From Tenrec ecaudatus (lineage: Eukaryota; Chordata; Mammalia; Afrosoricida; Tenrecidae), in contig NC_134534.1 in the NCBI RefSeq assembly GCF_050624435.1, positions 64,379,501 through 64,443,500 on the forward strand: DNA of 64,000 nucleotides, read 5' to 3'. Below the pieces are notes generated by a model. It saw nothing but the letters and a program-made list of their open reading frames with translations, had not been told where the DNA came from and ran no database searches. Each line of letters opens with the position of its first letter. The stretch's first letter is position 1. Position numbers and translations under genes: made by a program. Positions 11,211 through 23,672 of the stretch are shown piece by piece.

Positions 11211-13424
11211 AAGAAAAGAAAATGCACGGAGCTGTAGCCCAGATACTGTGGGGAGACAGTTCAATTTGATTTTATTCTAGCAGACCAGGGGAATAAAAGA
11301 TAAAAAATAAAATCCTCTGATCTAATAGGGCACCAGTAACCTAGATAGGACAATAAGCCCAGCTCCCCTCTCAGTGTTTCTACACATAACTGGGGAGGCC
11401 CTCCCTATCCTGGGGCCCTAGATGGGTCTGTGGGAACACCCCAGCCCCACCCCAGCTGCAATGATACATACAGCAAAAGGCAGGTATACCAGTGAACTCC
11501 AGCACTCAACTGACACATGATCATGGTTGTGAACTTGCCCTTGAAAGTAATCCCACACAGCAACTGTGGAACCCTAGATCAAACATGTACACCACACTGC
11601 TACCTTGAGTAAGAGTTGGAACTCCTCCAGCCTCATGAACAGGTGATCAAGTCTCAGTTATCTCCTTACCTACTACTCTATTTCTTCTCCCTCTATTCAC
11701 TAGCCCTTCTATCTATTCACTAGCCCTTCTATCTTTCCCACCGCAGTCAGTCTCAACAAGCTCAGGTTTGTGTTGGGTTTTTTTCTCTCTCTTCTTTTTC
11801 CTCTTTTTTTTTCTTTTTCCCTTTCTTCTCTTTTCTCCCAATCTCTCCCAATCATGTGCCACTTCCAGGTCACTAACCTCTGCTTAGAGCAAATCAACCC
11901 AAGTAGCAGGAGGAACTTCTGTCTGCCCTCCGTGGGAGTGCTGTACACGTGGCAGCTGGGACGAACATCTACACCACACTACACTGCTGAGGAAACTTCC
12001 ATCAGACATTGATGGCGATCTCACCAACTAGGGCAATTCTGCCCAGCACCACTGGCCCCCTGAATTAAAAGGGCACACCAACCTGCCATTGTGGGGCAGG
12101 GTCTAAACCCCTGACCCCACTTTTAAGCAATTAGGGATCAGCTATCTCTCTACTCTTTATTTCCTCCTTCTCTCTCTCCTCCCTCTTTACCACCACAGCC
12201 AATCTCAGTGAACAACGGTGAGTTTTTCCCTATCTTCTTCTTCTTTTACTTTCTTTCCTTTCTGTCTTTGTTTTCTTTGCTTCTCTCTCTGCTTGTATGA
12301 CTCTCTCTTCTCCCTCTCATTTCTTTCACATGCCACTGCTGGTTCCCAGACCCCTACACTCTGCCTATGGCAACCCTATCCTCCCAGTGGGCAGCCTGAT
12401 CCTTTAGTGCTGCACAGAGGAGAAGTCAGTGCTACGCACAGCACAGCACAGGGACAGCTATTTCTTTATCTATTTTAAAAGTCTCTCTCCTTCTCTTTTA
12501 TTCTTCTTTTTCTTGGTGTTCTTCTTTCACTTTTCCTTTTCTCCTCTTCCTCTAACTTTTCTCTCTTTCCTACCACAGGCCCAGTAGATCCATTTCTCCT
12601 TTTTTATTGTTTTCTTTTCTATATTTTTGGTTTGTTTTACTATTTACACTTTTGTTTACTCTATGCATTTTAGTTGTGTGTGTGAGTGGATGTCAGTTTC
12701 CTTGACATAGTTGCTCCAGTCTGTGACTTCTTTTATCTTTTTCCTCTCCTTTCACTGTCTTTCCTGTCACAAGCCACTAGCGGCCTCCAGGCCACTCCCC
12801 TCTCCCTAGGGCAACTCTGAAGGTGCAATTGAAGGAGCTGCCACCACATTTATTGGTTTGGCAAGCAGCTAGGGAACTCAAGCCGGTCCTGACCCACACG
12901 CCAAGCAGCAGGGGTTCTCACCTAAAAAAGTGGGAGCATCCCCAGCCTAAATCCAGAGGACCTACAAGTGACTTGGGGAAGCACCTGACCACCACTGGTG
13001 GGACTCCACATACTGTGGGAACATCCACCCAATCGTCAAGGCGATCTCTGTGTCTATGGTAATTCCCCTGCCAGCTACAGAGAAGTACACCAAGGAGGGT
13101 ATACCCACATGCCCTCCTCAGCACTCCGGTTGCAAAGGAAAACACCACAGGCAAGCAGAGGTTCTCCAAGAACCGTGAAGCCTACTTAGAGATCGGTCAG
13201 GGAAGCAACACCCTTGTGGGCCCACAACAACCCAACCAGTGTCACATGAGAGGAATATCCAACACACATTCCAAATAATGGAATACTGGATGGCTAGGGT
13301 AAGAGTGACACCACAGGAAGATGTCACAATAGCCAGAACCCTTTGTACAGTTACAGGCAGGTAGTTCATAGAAGTACTCATACAAATCCACAAGAGGGAG
13401 CACAGGGCTGTTCGATTCAGGAAG
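10307..13424 (+). other. Probable L1 5' region
   Basis: Precedes ORF1 without another recognisable element. 11640-12760 is strongly pyrimidine-rich on the plus strand (many CTTCTTTT and TCTCTCC runs), contains a GATA/GATG microsatellite and a perfect 20-bp tandem duplication (11692-11731). 12780-13420 is more G+C-rich. No gene seen; open frames here are low-complexity. Confidence 0.45.
11139..11211. repeat. (GATG)n(GATA)n microsatellite
   Basis: About five GATG followed by about eleven GATA units in the L1 5' region. Confidence 0.95.
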
Positions 13425-14376
13425 ATGGCTCCAGACTCCTCTAAAACAACACGTGAACAGCAACCAGTTCTAACAGCGTCAACAACAACAAAAAACAAAC
13501 AGGAAAAACAGAAGACAATACCGGAAGAAGTCATGAACCTAACGATGAGCATAGAAGGTGCAAGTATTGAACTGCCACAAAAAGAAATGATCAAAATGCT
13601 GCTTGAAGTCATAAAGGATATGAGGGAAGAAATGCAGAAAAAAAGATGTGATGATAGAGGAGATAAAGGCAATGCACCAAAGGGAAATACAAGAGTTAAG
13701 AAATGAAATAACAAAATCCAATGACAAATTGACAGACCTTGCCAATAGGCTTGATGAAGCAGAGAATCGCACCAGCAAACTAGAGGATAATAGAGCTGAC
13801 CTCAGCAAACGGGAAAAGCAGTCAAATAAGACAATCAAATTAGCTGAAGAAAACCTGAGAGCCATTTCTGATACTATGAAAAAAAACAATATTAGAATAA
13901 TTGGACTACCACAAGACACAACAAAGAAGTCAACAGTGAAAATAGCAAGGGAATTCTTATTGTAAAACGTCCCCAGCTTAATAAATGAAAAACAGGCAAC
14001 CATTCAAGAAGCTGAAAGAACACGAGCCAGACAGAATCCCAAGAAGAAGACAACAAGACATATAATTGTCACATTGTCCAACTCTGAGGAAAAGGAGAAG
14101 GTCATAAAAGCAGCTAGGGAAATGCAAACAGTCACGTTTAAAGGAACCCAAGTATGAGTATTTTCAGACCTATCAGTGTAAATGATGGAGAGGAGGGAAT
14201 GGTGTAACATATTCCAAAATTTTAAGGGATACAACGCATACCCAAGAATAATTTGCCCAGCCAAATTATCTATTAAGATAGATGGAGAAGTAAGAGTCTT
14301 CCCAGACAGAGACAACCTCAAAGAATACATAAAAAGAAACCCAGCGCTACAAAAGATCCTTGCCAATACAGTATGA
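13425..14376 (+). pseudogene. L1 ORF1 (RNA-binding chaperone), broken
   Basis: Starts MAPDSSKTTREQ in good context. A shift near the A7 run at about 13638 moves the frame; the coiled coil continues as ANRLDEAENRTSKLEDN, then the RRM-like NNIRIIGLPQD. A stop follows at about 13963, the RNA-binding HIIVTLSNSEEKEKVIKAAR segment continues in another frame, and the C-terminal domain reads RIICPAKLSIKIDGEVRVFP to the stop at 14376. At least two frame breaks or stops, so no full trimeric ORF1p can be made. Confidence 0.85.
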
Positions 14377-15798
14377 GCAGAAGATCAACACTCACCGAGG
14401 GCTAACAGGAGACCATTACATAGAACAACTGCACCCATAGGGTGACAAAGAGGAAACAGCCCCCAGGATAGCATCAGCTCAATAGTGGAAAGAAGGCAAA
14501 CATGAACCACACACATAACACAAGTGGATAAGATAGATAGATAGGAAAATATCCAACACAAAGTTACAAGATGACATCACAGACTCCACAGATGGAAATA
14601 TAACTCTGAATATCAATGGCCTGAATTCAGGCATTAAAAGGCAGACCCTAACAGACTGGCTCAGGAAACATTACCCATCCATCTGCTGCCTCCAGGAGAC
14701 TCATCTCAGGCTTGCAGACAAAAACAGGTTGAGAATTAAAAGCTGTAGAAAAATATACCAAGCAAATGGTAATGCAAAAAGAGCAGGTGTAGCGATCTTT
14801 ATATCTGACCAAATTGACCTCAAGATGCAGGCAGGCCATAATAAGTGACAAAGAGGGGCACTATATAATGCTCAAAGGAACAGTAGACCAAGAGCCAGTG
14901 AGCATAATAAACATATATGCACCTAACGAGACACTTGTGAGATTCGTAAATCAAACACTCCAAAAGATGAAAAAAGAAATCACAGACTCAACAATTATAG
15001 TTGGTGAATTTAATACACCACTCTCTGAAAAAGACAGATCATTGGGAAAGAAACTCAACAAAGAGGCTACAGATCTAAATAGCACAATTGGATGGCTTGA
15101 CTTGACATTTTCAGTTTTCTATCCACATGCAAAGAAATTCACATTCTTTAAAATTCCACATGGCACATATTCAAAAATAGACCACATGCTGGGACATAAG
15201 CCGAACTTGAGTATATTCAAGCACATACAGGTTATAAAGACATCTCTCTTTGATCACTGCGCCATAAAGCTGGAAATTAACAGACGGACGGTGAAAAAAA
15301 ACAAGGACAAACATTTGGAGGATGAACCATTTCCTATTGCAAAAGGAGTGGGTGTTGACCCAGATCACAGTTGAAATCAGGAAGTTTCTAGGATCCAATG
15401 AGAACGAAAATATGACATACCAAAACCTGTGAGATACAGCAAAGGCATTTATCAGAGGAAGACTGATAGCAGTCAATGCATACATTAAAAAAGAAGAGAT
15501 GAGTGAGCGAGTGATCCCAAAGGGATCAGTTATCAGGCATCGAAGAACAAAAAAATCATCATATCATTGGCTGCACACCTCCATGATAGGATCGCTGAAG
15601 CCAAATGGGTGCATAAGCAAATGTGGTGAAGAAAGCGGATGGTGCCCGGCTGTCAAAGGAGATAGTGTCTGGGGTCTTAAAGGCTTGAAGATAAACAAGC
15701 GGCCATCTAGCTCAGAAGCAAAAAAACCCACATGGAAGAAGCACACCAGCCAGTGCGATCACGAGGTGCCAAAGGGACCAGGTATAAGGCATCATGCA

Positions 15799-15820
15799 AA
15801 AAAAAAAAAAAAAAAAAGAA

Positions 15821-15858
<38 letters not shown>

Positions 15859-15859
15859 C
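15799..15859. repeat. A-run, (GT)n and (TA)n compound repeat
   Basis: About 19 A, then GAAT, then GTGTGT and TATATA in the nested L1. Confidence 0.93.
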
Positions 15860-16539
15860 CACATTGAATGAATGAAGGGGGAAGTGCAGAGTGGAGACTC
15901 AAGGCCCAAGTGTCGACCACTGGAGATCGCCTCATAGAGGGGCTTAGGAGAGGAAATGGGTCAGTCAGGGTGCAAGGTAGTACCGACGAAGAGCACAGAT
16001 TTCCCCCAGATCCTGGATGCTTCCTCCCCCCAACTACCATGATCCGAATTCTACCTTGCAGGGCTGGATAGGGCAGAGGTTGTACACTGGTACATATGAG
16101 GGCTGGAGGCATAGGGAATCCAGGGTGGATGATACCTTCAGGACCAAGGGTGTGAGGGGTGATGCTGGGAGAGCGTAGGGTGAGTGGGTTGGAAAGAGGT
16201 AACTGATTACAGGGATCCACATGTGACCTCCTCCCTGGGAGAGGGACGACAGAGAAGGGGGGGAAGGGAGACTCCGGATAGAGCAAGATATGACAAAATA
16301 ACGATGTATAAATTACAAAGGGCACATGAGGGAGGGGGGAGCGGGGAGGGAGGGGGAAAAAAAAGAGGACCTGATGCAAAGGGCTTAAGTGGAGAGCAAA
16401 TGCCTTGAGAATGATTGGGGCAGGGAATGTATGGATGTGCTTTATACAATTGATGTATGTATATGTATGGATTGTGATAAGAGTTGTATGAGTCCCTAAT
16501 AAAATGTAAAAAAAGAAAAGGGAAAAGAAAGAAAGAAAA

Positions 16540-16659
16540 GAAAATGATTAGGGCAAAGAATGTACAGATGTGCTTTATACAATTGATGTATGTATATGTA
16601 TGGACTGTGATAAGAGTTGTATGAGCCCCTAATAAAACGTTTAAAAACAAACAAACAAA
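16540..16659 (+). mobile_element. Second copy of the L1 3' terminus, tail to tail
   Basis: About 110 bp repeating 16410-16515: AATGATTAGGGCAAAGAATG, then ATACAATTGATGTATGTATA, then CCCCTAATAAAACGTTT. It follows the A/G-rich tail of the first copy. It starts at almost the same place as the isolated fragment at 43917-44035. Confidence 0.75.
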
Positions 16660-19600
16660 AAAAAAGAAGAGAGACTCGTGGCTGATATGTTGACACAAAA
16701 CTTACACCAATTAGATCAGAGTCAAAAGAACAACCTTACTAATAGCAAGAGGATAGATATAATAAAAATCAGGCCAGAGATACTGGAGAGGAAAAACAAG
16801 AAAAGTAAGGGGAAAATTAATGCCGCTAAAAGTTGGTCCTTTGAAAGAATTAACAGAATTGATAGACCTCTGGCAAACCTAACCAAAGAAAGGAAGGGAC
16901 AAACGACATTTGCAAGGATGTGGATGAAACAGGGGACATTACAACAGACCCTAATGAAATCAAAAGGTTAATTACATAGTACTATAAAGGTCTATACTCT
17001 AACGAATTCAATAATTTGTAAGACATGGACAAATATTTGGAAACACAATCCCTCCCTGGACTATCCCAGATGGATATCAAGAACTTCAAGAGACCCATAG
17101 CAATGGAAAAATAGACAAGGTAATCAAGGGAATACCAACAAAAAATCCCCTGAGCCAGATGGCCTCACAGGAGAATTCTCTCAAGCATTCAGGGAAGAAT
17201 TGACACCAATCCTATACAGACTCTTCCAGAACATAGTAAAAGACAGAAAACTCCCAAACTCTTTCTATGAAGCTAGTATAACTCTGATACCTAAAGCGGG
17301 AAAAGATGCCACAAGAATCAAGAACTATAGACCAATATCCCTAATGAACATTTATGCAAAAATCCAAGCAAAATACTGGCAAACAGAATACAAAAGCATA
17401 TTAAAAAAATAATTCACCATGACCAAATGGGATTCATACCAGGGGTGCAGAGATGGTTCAACATATGAGAAACCATCAGCATTATTCACCCCATTGGCAG
17501 GAAAACTGATAAGAACCACATGATAATATTGATAGATGCGGAAATAGCATACAACAACATCCAACAGCATTCCTGTTTAAGACACTCAAGAAGGTAGGAT
17601 AGAAGGATAATTCCTCGATAATATACATGCCATATATGAAAAACCAACAGATAATGTGGTAGTTAATGGAGAAGACGAAAACAATTCCACTGAAAAAGGG
17701 GACCAGACAAGGATGCCCCTTGTCCCAATTCCTATTTAACATCGTACTGGAGTTCCTACCTAACAATATAAGACAAAGGAAAGATATTAAAGGTATTCAG
17801 CTGGGGAAGGAAGAAGTAAAATTATCATCATTCGCAGACGATATGATTCTATATATCGAAGATCCCTTAAACTCCACAAGCGGAGTGTTGGAAGTGACAG
17901 AGGAATATCGCACAGTGGCAGGATACAAAATCAACAAATGGAAGTCTATTGGACTACTCTACACATCCGACAAGACCACAGAAGAGACTACTAAAAAGGT
18001 AGTACCCTTTACAATTGCCAAGCACAAACTGAAATACCTAGGGATATATATGACTAAAAAAATGAAAGATTTGTATGAGGAAAATTATAAAACAGTTCTA
18101 CAGGAAATCAAGAGTGAGCTCAACAAACGGAAGAATATCCCATGCTTGTGGATTGGCAGACTCAATATAGTAAAGATGTCAATTATTCCCAAGCCACTAT
18201 ATAAGTTCAATGCTATCCCAAAACGTATACCACCATCCTTCTTCAAACAACTGGAAAAAGAGATTACCAACTTTATATGGAGAGGGAAGAAGCCCAGAAT
18301 TAGCAGAGAACTCCTCAAAAGAAGGACAGAGTTGGAGGGCTTGCTCTACCCGATTTTAGCATGTACTATACAGTCACAGTAGTCAAAACAGTGTAGTACT
18401 GGTACAACGAAAGATATTCAGACCAATGGAAAAGAGATGAAGACCCAGAAATAATAGCATCAGCGTGCAGGCAACTGATCTTTGATAAGGGCCCAAAAAA
18501 TAATAAATGGGAAGCAGATACCATCTTCAATAAATGGTGTTGGGAAAAAAATGGATATCTACCTGCAGAAAAATGAAGCAAGACCCTTACCTCACTCCAC
18601 GCAAAAAAATAAACTGAATGTGGATCACAGACCTTGAGATAAAACTCCCAACAATTAGGGTCATTAATGAGGGAATTGTGACAAACCTGAGAACCTTGGC
18701 ACAGGGGATACACAGGCTATCAGAAATAGGGAAGGATACAAATACAGATGCGTCACAAATAGACAAGTGGGATATACTGAAGATTAGTCACCTGTGTACA
18801 TCGAAAGAATTCACCAAGAAAGTAATAAGAGAACCCATCAACTGGGAAAACATCTTTAGCAATGACACATCAGACAAAGGCCTTATTACTAAAATCTACG
18901 ATACTTTGCAAGCTTATAATAAGAGAAAAACTAATTTCCCACTGAGGAGGTGGGAAAAGAACCTGAACAGAAGTTTCATAGAGTCTGACATCCGAATGGC
19001 CAATAAACATATGAGAAAATGTTCCCAATCAGTAGCCATAAGAGAAAACAACTATGAGATACCACCTAACACCCTTGAAGATCGCCCAATTGAAAAACTC
19101 AGAAAGCAACAAGTGTTGGAGGGGCTGTGGTGAGATAGGAACTCTCATCCACTGCTGGTGGACCTGTAGGTGTGTACAGCCACTATGGAAATCAATTTGG
19201 CGATTTCTAAAATAGATGGAAATTGAGCTATCATACGACCCAGCAATCCCCCTACTGGGCATATACCCAGAAGAGGCAAGAAACAAACCACGGCCAGACA
19301 TCTGTGCTCCAGTGTTCATTGCAGCACAGTTCACAATTGCAAAGAGTTAGAAACAACCCAAATTTCCATCAACAGACAAATGGATTAAAAAACTGTGGTA
19401 CATACATACAATGGAGTACTATGCATCGCTAAAAAGCAGTGAACGCATGAAACATATGGCCGCATGGGAAGAACTTGAGGAAATAATGCTAAGAGAAGTA
19501 ATCCAAGCACAAAAGGACAAGAATAACATGAGTCCTCTGAGGTAAGTTTATATATATTAAAAATGAAAGAACAGAAAGGTAAATGCAAAAGGGGCACAGG

Positions 19601-20783
19601 GAAAAAGGTACTGTATACAAACACTCCCGGGGTGAGGTCCCGGTAGTATGGAAGGGGCCAGACCAAATCCAGGTGTACGTATGGTAGGCAACTAAAAAGG
19701 GGGCGGGGAGGGAAAAGGGAAAGAACAAGATATGTGGTGGGGAAATAGGGCACTACCCACTCAAGGGGAGAGTATCGTTTGTGTCTCCACAGGGAAAGAG
19801 GGACAAGATTTAAACGCCAGTGCTAGACAAATGCAGTATGATGACAAGGAGTGGGGAGCCAGTGGATGGGGCCTGAAGGCTCGACCCCCATACCAGCTAC
19901 GTGGACAACTGCCCCTCCCCCTATCAGAATTTACTTGAGAGGAGAGGATGGCACTGAAGCTGCAGCTAGGGGAGAGGGGCATGTCTGATCAGAGCAAGTG
20001 GGAGCAAATGAACGGGGAGGAAGAGAGAGTGGAACACATCTTGGCCCACCAGGCCTAGAGGACGATATCCCTGCTCTGAACAGCCAATGCACAGAGTGGA
20101 CAATATGGCTGATCCCATTACGAGACACGCTGTCCCTTGATGGCCCAGAGCCCTAAGGGGGACAACACTGGAGACTCAGGGTCGGGACTGGCCCAGACTG
20201 ACCATGTGACACCGAGGCAAAAAACTAAAAGCCTGCGGCAGAGCAACCGTGGGAGCAGAGCAGGGAGCCCCCGGGGGAGTACAAAGGACAGACTCCAGGG
20301 CGAGAGCATGGTACCCCATCAGACCTGACGGAAGGACACACCTAGAGATCAAAAATCAGACCTTGAACTATTTAGAGGTTTTTCTTTTTTTTTTTAAATT
20401 TTTTCTTTTAATTAATTTATTCTTCTATGGGTAATTGGTTTCCTTTTTTGTTGTCATCACCGTGTTCTCATTTATCGCCTATCTTGCTATGGCTTAATTT
20501 TTGGTGCATATTATTATCTCTACAGATCTATCTAGATAAGACAGACTAGATGAATAGTCTGGAGGAGAAAACAGCGGGACCAATGGTTCCGGCGGGGACA
20601 CGGGAGAGGGGGAGACGGGGGTAAGGAGATGGTGCTCACCAATATTAAGGGCTCAAGTAGAAAGCAAATGTTTTGAGAATGATGATGGCAACCAGCGTAC
20701 ATATGTGCTTGACACAATGGATGTATGGATGGATTGTGAGAAGAATTGTACAAGGCCCCAATAAGATGATTTAAAAAAAAAAA

Positions 20784-21384
20784 CTCTTACCCTCGCTCCA
20801 TAAATTATACGTCCTTACTGGCCTCGGAATCTACTACTCCCACCTAGTAAAACTCAACTGTTATAGAGAAGCTAAAAAATAAATAGGGTCAAATGTATGG
20901 CATAATTGATATGTTTTATCTAAGTACTGTTTTGTTAATTTATTGTATTAATTTGACATTTGGTTCTTTGCCACAGTGAGGTTCTTACCTTTTGAGAAGG
21001 CCACAGAGCTATGTATACATTTTCCTTTCTATTGGAATTCAGAATTATCTTTAGTTTTTACTCATAATATCCGAGACAAGGTCAATTTCATTTCCAATTC
21101 ATTTGCTCTACATTTATTTAATGATTAGAGAAATGGGCAAAAAAAGTGGCTAAGCTTACCATGGTTAGAAAAGGTGAGATGAATAGAATATGTGTAAGCT
21201 ATAACTCAGTAAAATACACATACTATAAGCATAATATTCGAACCCCAATAAGCTTAGAACATAGGGATTTTGCAAAGTAACTACCCTGGTGTTTATTGTT
21301 TTCATGCTCTAACCTCTAAACTGCGTTGATGATAGATCACTATCTTTTCTTATAGGCCTCCATCCTTTTAACTCTACAATAATG
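20784..21384. other. Unassigned non-coding DNA between L1 and LTR-like element
   Basis: AT-rich, unique-looking. No gene or repeat recognised. Confidence 0.55.
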
Positions 21385-22471
21385 TGTGCTTGTGTCAACT
21401 AGAAACTCCTGACTACAGTCTAGAGGTGTAGGCCAACCTGTTAATCACATGATGGCTTAATGATACCTCTTTGGAAGTGAGACCTTTGATATGAGAATGA
21501 AGGACTCTGGGAACTGCCTTTCTTTCTGACACTTTACCTTCCTCCTTGCTGGGACTTCACTGTGACTGTGTCTGAGTCCACGGGTGACCCATTTGGGGCC
21601 ACCTGACCCTTAGAGCTGCCTTCCCATACTTCCTTTGGGCCATGCCACACTGCATCCACCATTCTGTGATCTTCTGTGCCCAGGTTCACCATTGTGTCAC
21701 TGGCAATGCAGCTATGTGAGTCTGAAAAGGGACTTAGGAACTAGCATGGGACTTATGAACTGAGTTGAACTGGGCTGGGATACCCTTTTTTCCTTTTAAA
21801 CATTTTATTAGGGACTCATACAACTCTTATCACAATCCATACATACATCAATTGTGTAAAGCACATCTGTACATTCTTTGCCCTCATCATTTTCAAAGCA
21901 TTTGCTCTCCACTTAAGCTCTTTGTATCAGGTCCTCTTTTTTCCCCCTCCCTCCCTGCTCCCCCCTCCCTCATGAGCCCTTGATAACTTATAAATTATTA
22001 TTTTGTCATATCTTTCCCTGTCCAATGTCTCCCTTCACCCCCTTTTCAGTTGTACATCCCCCAGGGAGGAGGTCACATGTAGATCCTTGTAATCCGTTCC
22101 CTCTTTCCAACCCACTCACCCTCTACCCTCCCAGTATCGCCCCCCACAGCCCTGGTCCTGAAGGTATCATCTGCTCTGGATTCCCTGTGCTCCTATCTGC
22201 ACCAGTGTACATCCTCTGCTCTATCCAGACTTGCAAGGTAGAATTCGGATCATGATAGTTGGGGGGGAGGAAGCATCCTGGATCTGGGGGAAAGCTGTAT
22301 TCTTCATCAGTGCTGCATCGCACCCTGACTGACTCATCTCCTCCCCTAGACCCCTCTGCGAGGGGATTGGGATACCTTCTTGATATATAATTTCTTCTTG
22401 ATATAAAGCTATTTCTTATGCATATATGAGTGCCACTGGACTTGTTGCTCTAGACAATTCAGCCTAACACA
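21385..22471 (+). mobile_element. LTR-like element, copy 3, split by an L1
   Basis: Left part 21385-21784 (GTGTCAACTAGAAACTCC, GGGACTTATGAACTGAGTT) and right part 22368-22471 (AAAGCTATTTCTTATGCATA, TTCAGCCTAACACA), divided by the L1 at 21785-22367. More diverged from the other three, perhaps a sister subfamily. No clear target duplication. Confidence 0.6.
21785..22367 (-). mobile_element. 5'-truncated L1 inserted in an LTR-like element
   Basis: Reverse copy of the shared L1 3' end: T-run, then ACATTTTATTAGGGACTCAT (reverse of the AATAAAATG tail), ending in the GGGTCTAGGGGAGGAGATGA region. Flanked by TGGGATACC at 21776-21784 and 22368-22376. Removing it rejoins the LTR-like element seamlessly. 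Confidence 0.85.
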
Positions 22472-22797
22472 CTGAAGAGAATCATGAGTCAATGTTTATG
22501 TTGTAAGGAAACTGAAGCCTCTTATAGCTAAGTATTTAGGATACCTAACTTCTGCTGATTTTACCCTTTTTAAGCAACTGGCTTTAGTAATGTCCACTAT
22601 AGGCTTTGATTTCAAATGAAAATGTTTCTGTGTCTTCTCAAAAAGCTGGCAAAATGAGAACTTTACTTTAAGATTCATATTTACTTTCCAACTACTTTAA
22701 TTGATCTTACAGGCAGAATAGCATCTTAATGCCATTGATCTCTGTATTACATTCAACAATACCAAAAATCTACAACTCTTGTCAATACCAACAATTA

Positions 22798-22803
22798 TTT
22801 ATT
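22798..22803 (-). terminator. Candidate GDAP1 polyadenylation signal AATAAA
   Basis: Minus-strand AATAAA inside AAAATAAATAATTG, followed within 40 nt by GTTGGTATTG and TTTTTGGTATTGTTG, a typical GU/U-rich downstream element. Confidence 0.5.
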
Positions 22804-23299
22804 TTAAACAAGCAAGCAAATTACAACTATCTGCATTTACGGGAAATGATTTCAAAGGCACATAATTACAATAACAATAGTCTTTGTGTTTCAAGACATA
22901 AATATACAACATAACTTCAGTGAATTGAGCGTTTTTCTCATTGTTAGTTATACAGAGTTTGCGAAGTGTAGGGCACATCATTCAGTCACCAATGTTCATG
23001 AAAAAGAAAACATAGCAAAGTACCTACTTAGTGTATAGTACATGATCAACCTTTTAGCTTGGCATGGTATACTTTTCCACAGCATTAGCAATCAACAGTG
23101 TATACACCCCAAGTTTTTTAATGAATGAGTGTTCTGATGAAGATACTCTCACTCCAGACATAAAGGTTCCTAATGTTACAGTCACTTGAAACATCTCAAA
23201 GGTTCCCTGAACTTAAAAATTCCCAATAGACTACTGGATGAACAGTGACATCTGGTGGCCATTCTACCATTCTAGAAGTATACGTAGTCACTGTTCTCT

Positions 23300-23466
23300 C
23301 GCTGTCATTAACGCATGCCTCCTGTATAAGACAGGGTAGAACTTCCCCTGTGTGTTTCTGGGAGCAGAAAGCCTCATCTTTCTCCCTGGGAGCAGCTGGT
23401 GGTTTCCAACAGCTGACCTTGTGGTTAACAGCCCAATTGGTAACCCACTGTACTACCAGGCTACCT
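23300..23466 (-). mobile_element. AfroSINE in GDAP1 3' UTR, sense to the gene
   Basis: GACAGGGTAGAACTTCCCCT, then AGCAGCTGGTGGTTTCCAAC and CCCACTGTACTACCAGGCT (reverse head). Confidence 0.82.
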
Positions 23467-23489
23467 TAAACAGCACTATGACCAAACGA

Positions 23490-23672
23490 AAACCCAGACA
23501 TGCTGCACTCCTGCGTCTATGCTGACTCATGTCGACCCCGTTCAGGTTTCTAAAGTTGGAAATCTTCAGGGGAGGAGAGAGCCTCATCTTTCTCCCATGA
23601 AGTGACTAGTAAGTTAAAACCATAGACCTTGCAGTTAGTAATCCAATGCTTGCCCAACAGTGTCATCAGGTC
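23490..23672 (-). mobile_element. Second AfroSINE in GDAP1 3' UTR, sense to the gene
   Basis: GCTGACTCATGTCGACCCCG, CCTCATCTTTCTCCCATGAA, GACCTTGCAGTTAGTAATCC. Starts about 25 bp from the preceding copy; diverged. Confidence 0.65.

Larger units (their letters stand above)
15500..16659 (+). mobile_element. 5'-truncated L1 nested in L1 ORF2
   Basis: A 3'-terminal L1 segment (GGGTGCATAAGCAAATG, then AAGCACACCAGCC, then GAGCCCCTAATAAAA) interrupts ORF2. A 13-bp target-site duplication AAAAAAGAAGAGA flanks it (15487-15499 and 16660-16672). It holds an A-run followed by (GT)n(TA)n at about 15799-15859 and ends with a duplicated 3' terminus. Confidence 0.85.
14590..19133 (+). pseudogene. L1 ORF2 (endonuclease-reverse transcriptase), broken and interrupted
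   Basis: Endonuclease remains: NINGLNSGIKRQTLTDWL and CCLQETHLR near 14600-14700, INIYAPNE near 14910, and SKIDHMLGHKP near 15170. A nested L1 splits the frame at 15500-16659. Reverse transcriptase remains: [19 protein letters not shown] near 17280-17330, KGTRQGCPLS near 17696, and the catalytic FADD at 17831-17842. The C-terminal part (18618-19133) is open, but the zinc-knuckle end (usually CWRGCGE-like) is lost to a stop in QVLEGLW. Several stops and shifts; not functional. Confidence 0.85.
10307..20783 (+). mobile_element. Long L1 retrotransposon, decayed, with a nested L1
   Basis: Plus-strand L1: a pyrimidine-rich 5' region, broken ORF1 (from 13425), broken ORF2 (from about 14590), then a 3' UTR ending CCCCAATAAGATGATTT plus A-run at 20783. 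The 3' UTR end matches the other L1 tails in the window. The 5' boundary is uncertain: AAAATTCTTGC near 10296 weakly resembles AAAACTCTTAC after the tail and may be a target-site duplication, which would make this unusually long (about 9.3 kb without the nested copy). Confidence 0.8.

Noticed and set aside
13118..14003. Long minus-strand frames of 154-198 codons
   Set aside because: They are antisense to L1 ORF1 and its leader; A-rich sense strand yields Phe/Leu/Ser-rich antisense frames.
17666..18382. 238-codon reverse transcriptase frame as an active gene
   Set aside because: It is one piece of a decayed L1 ORF2 with stops, shifts and a nested insertion.
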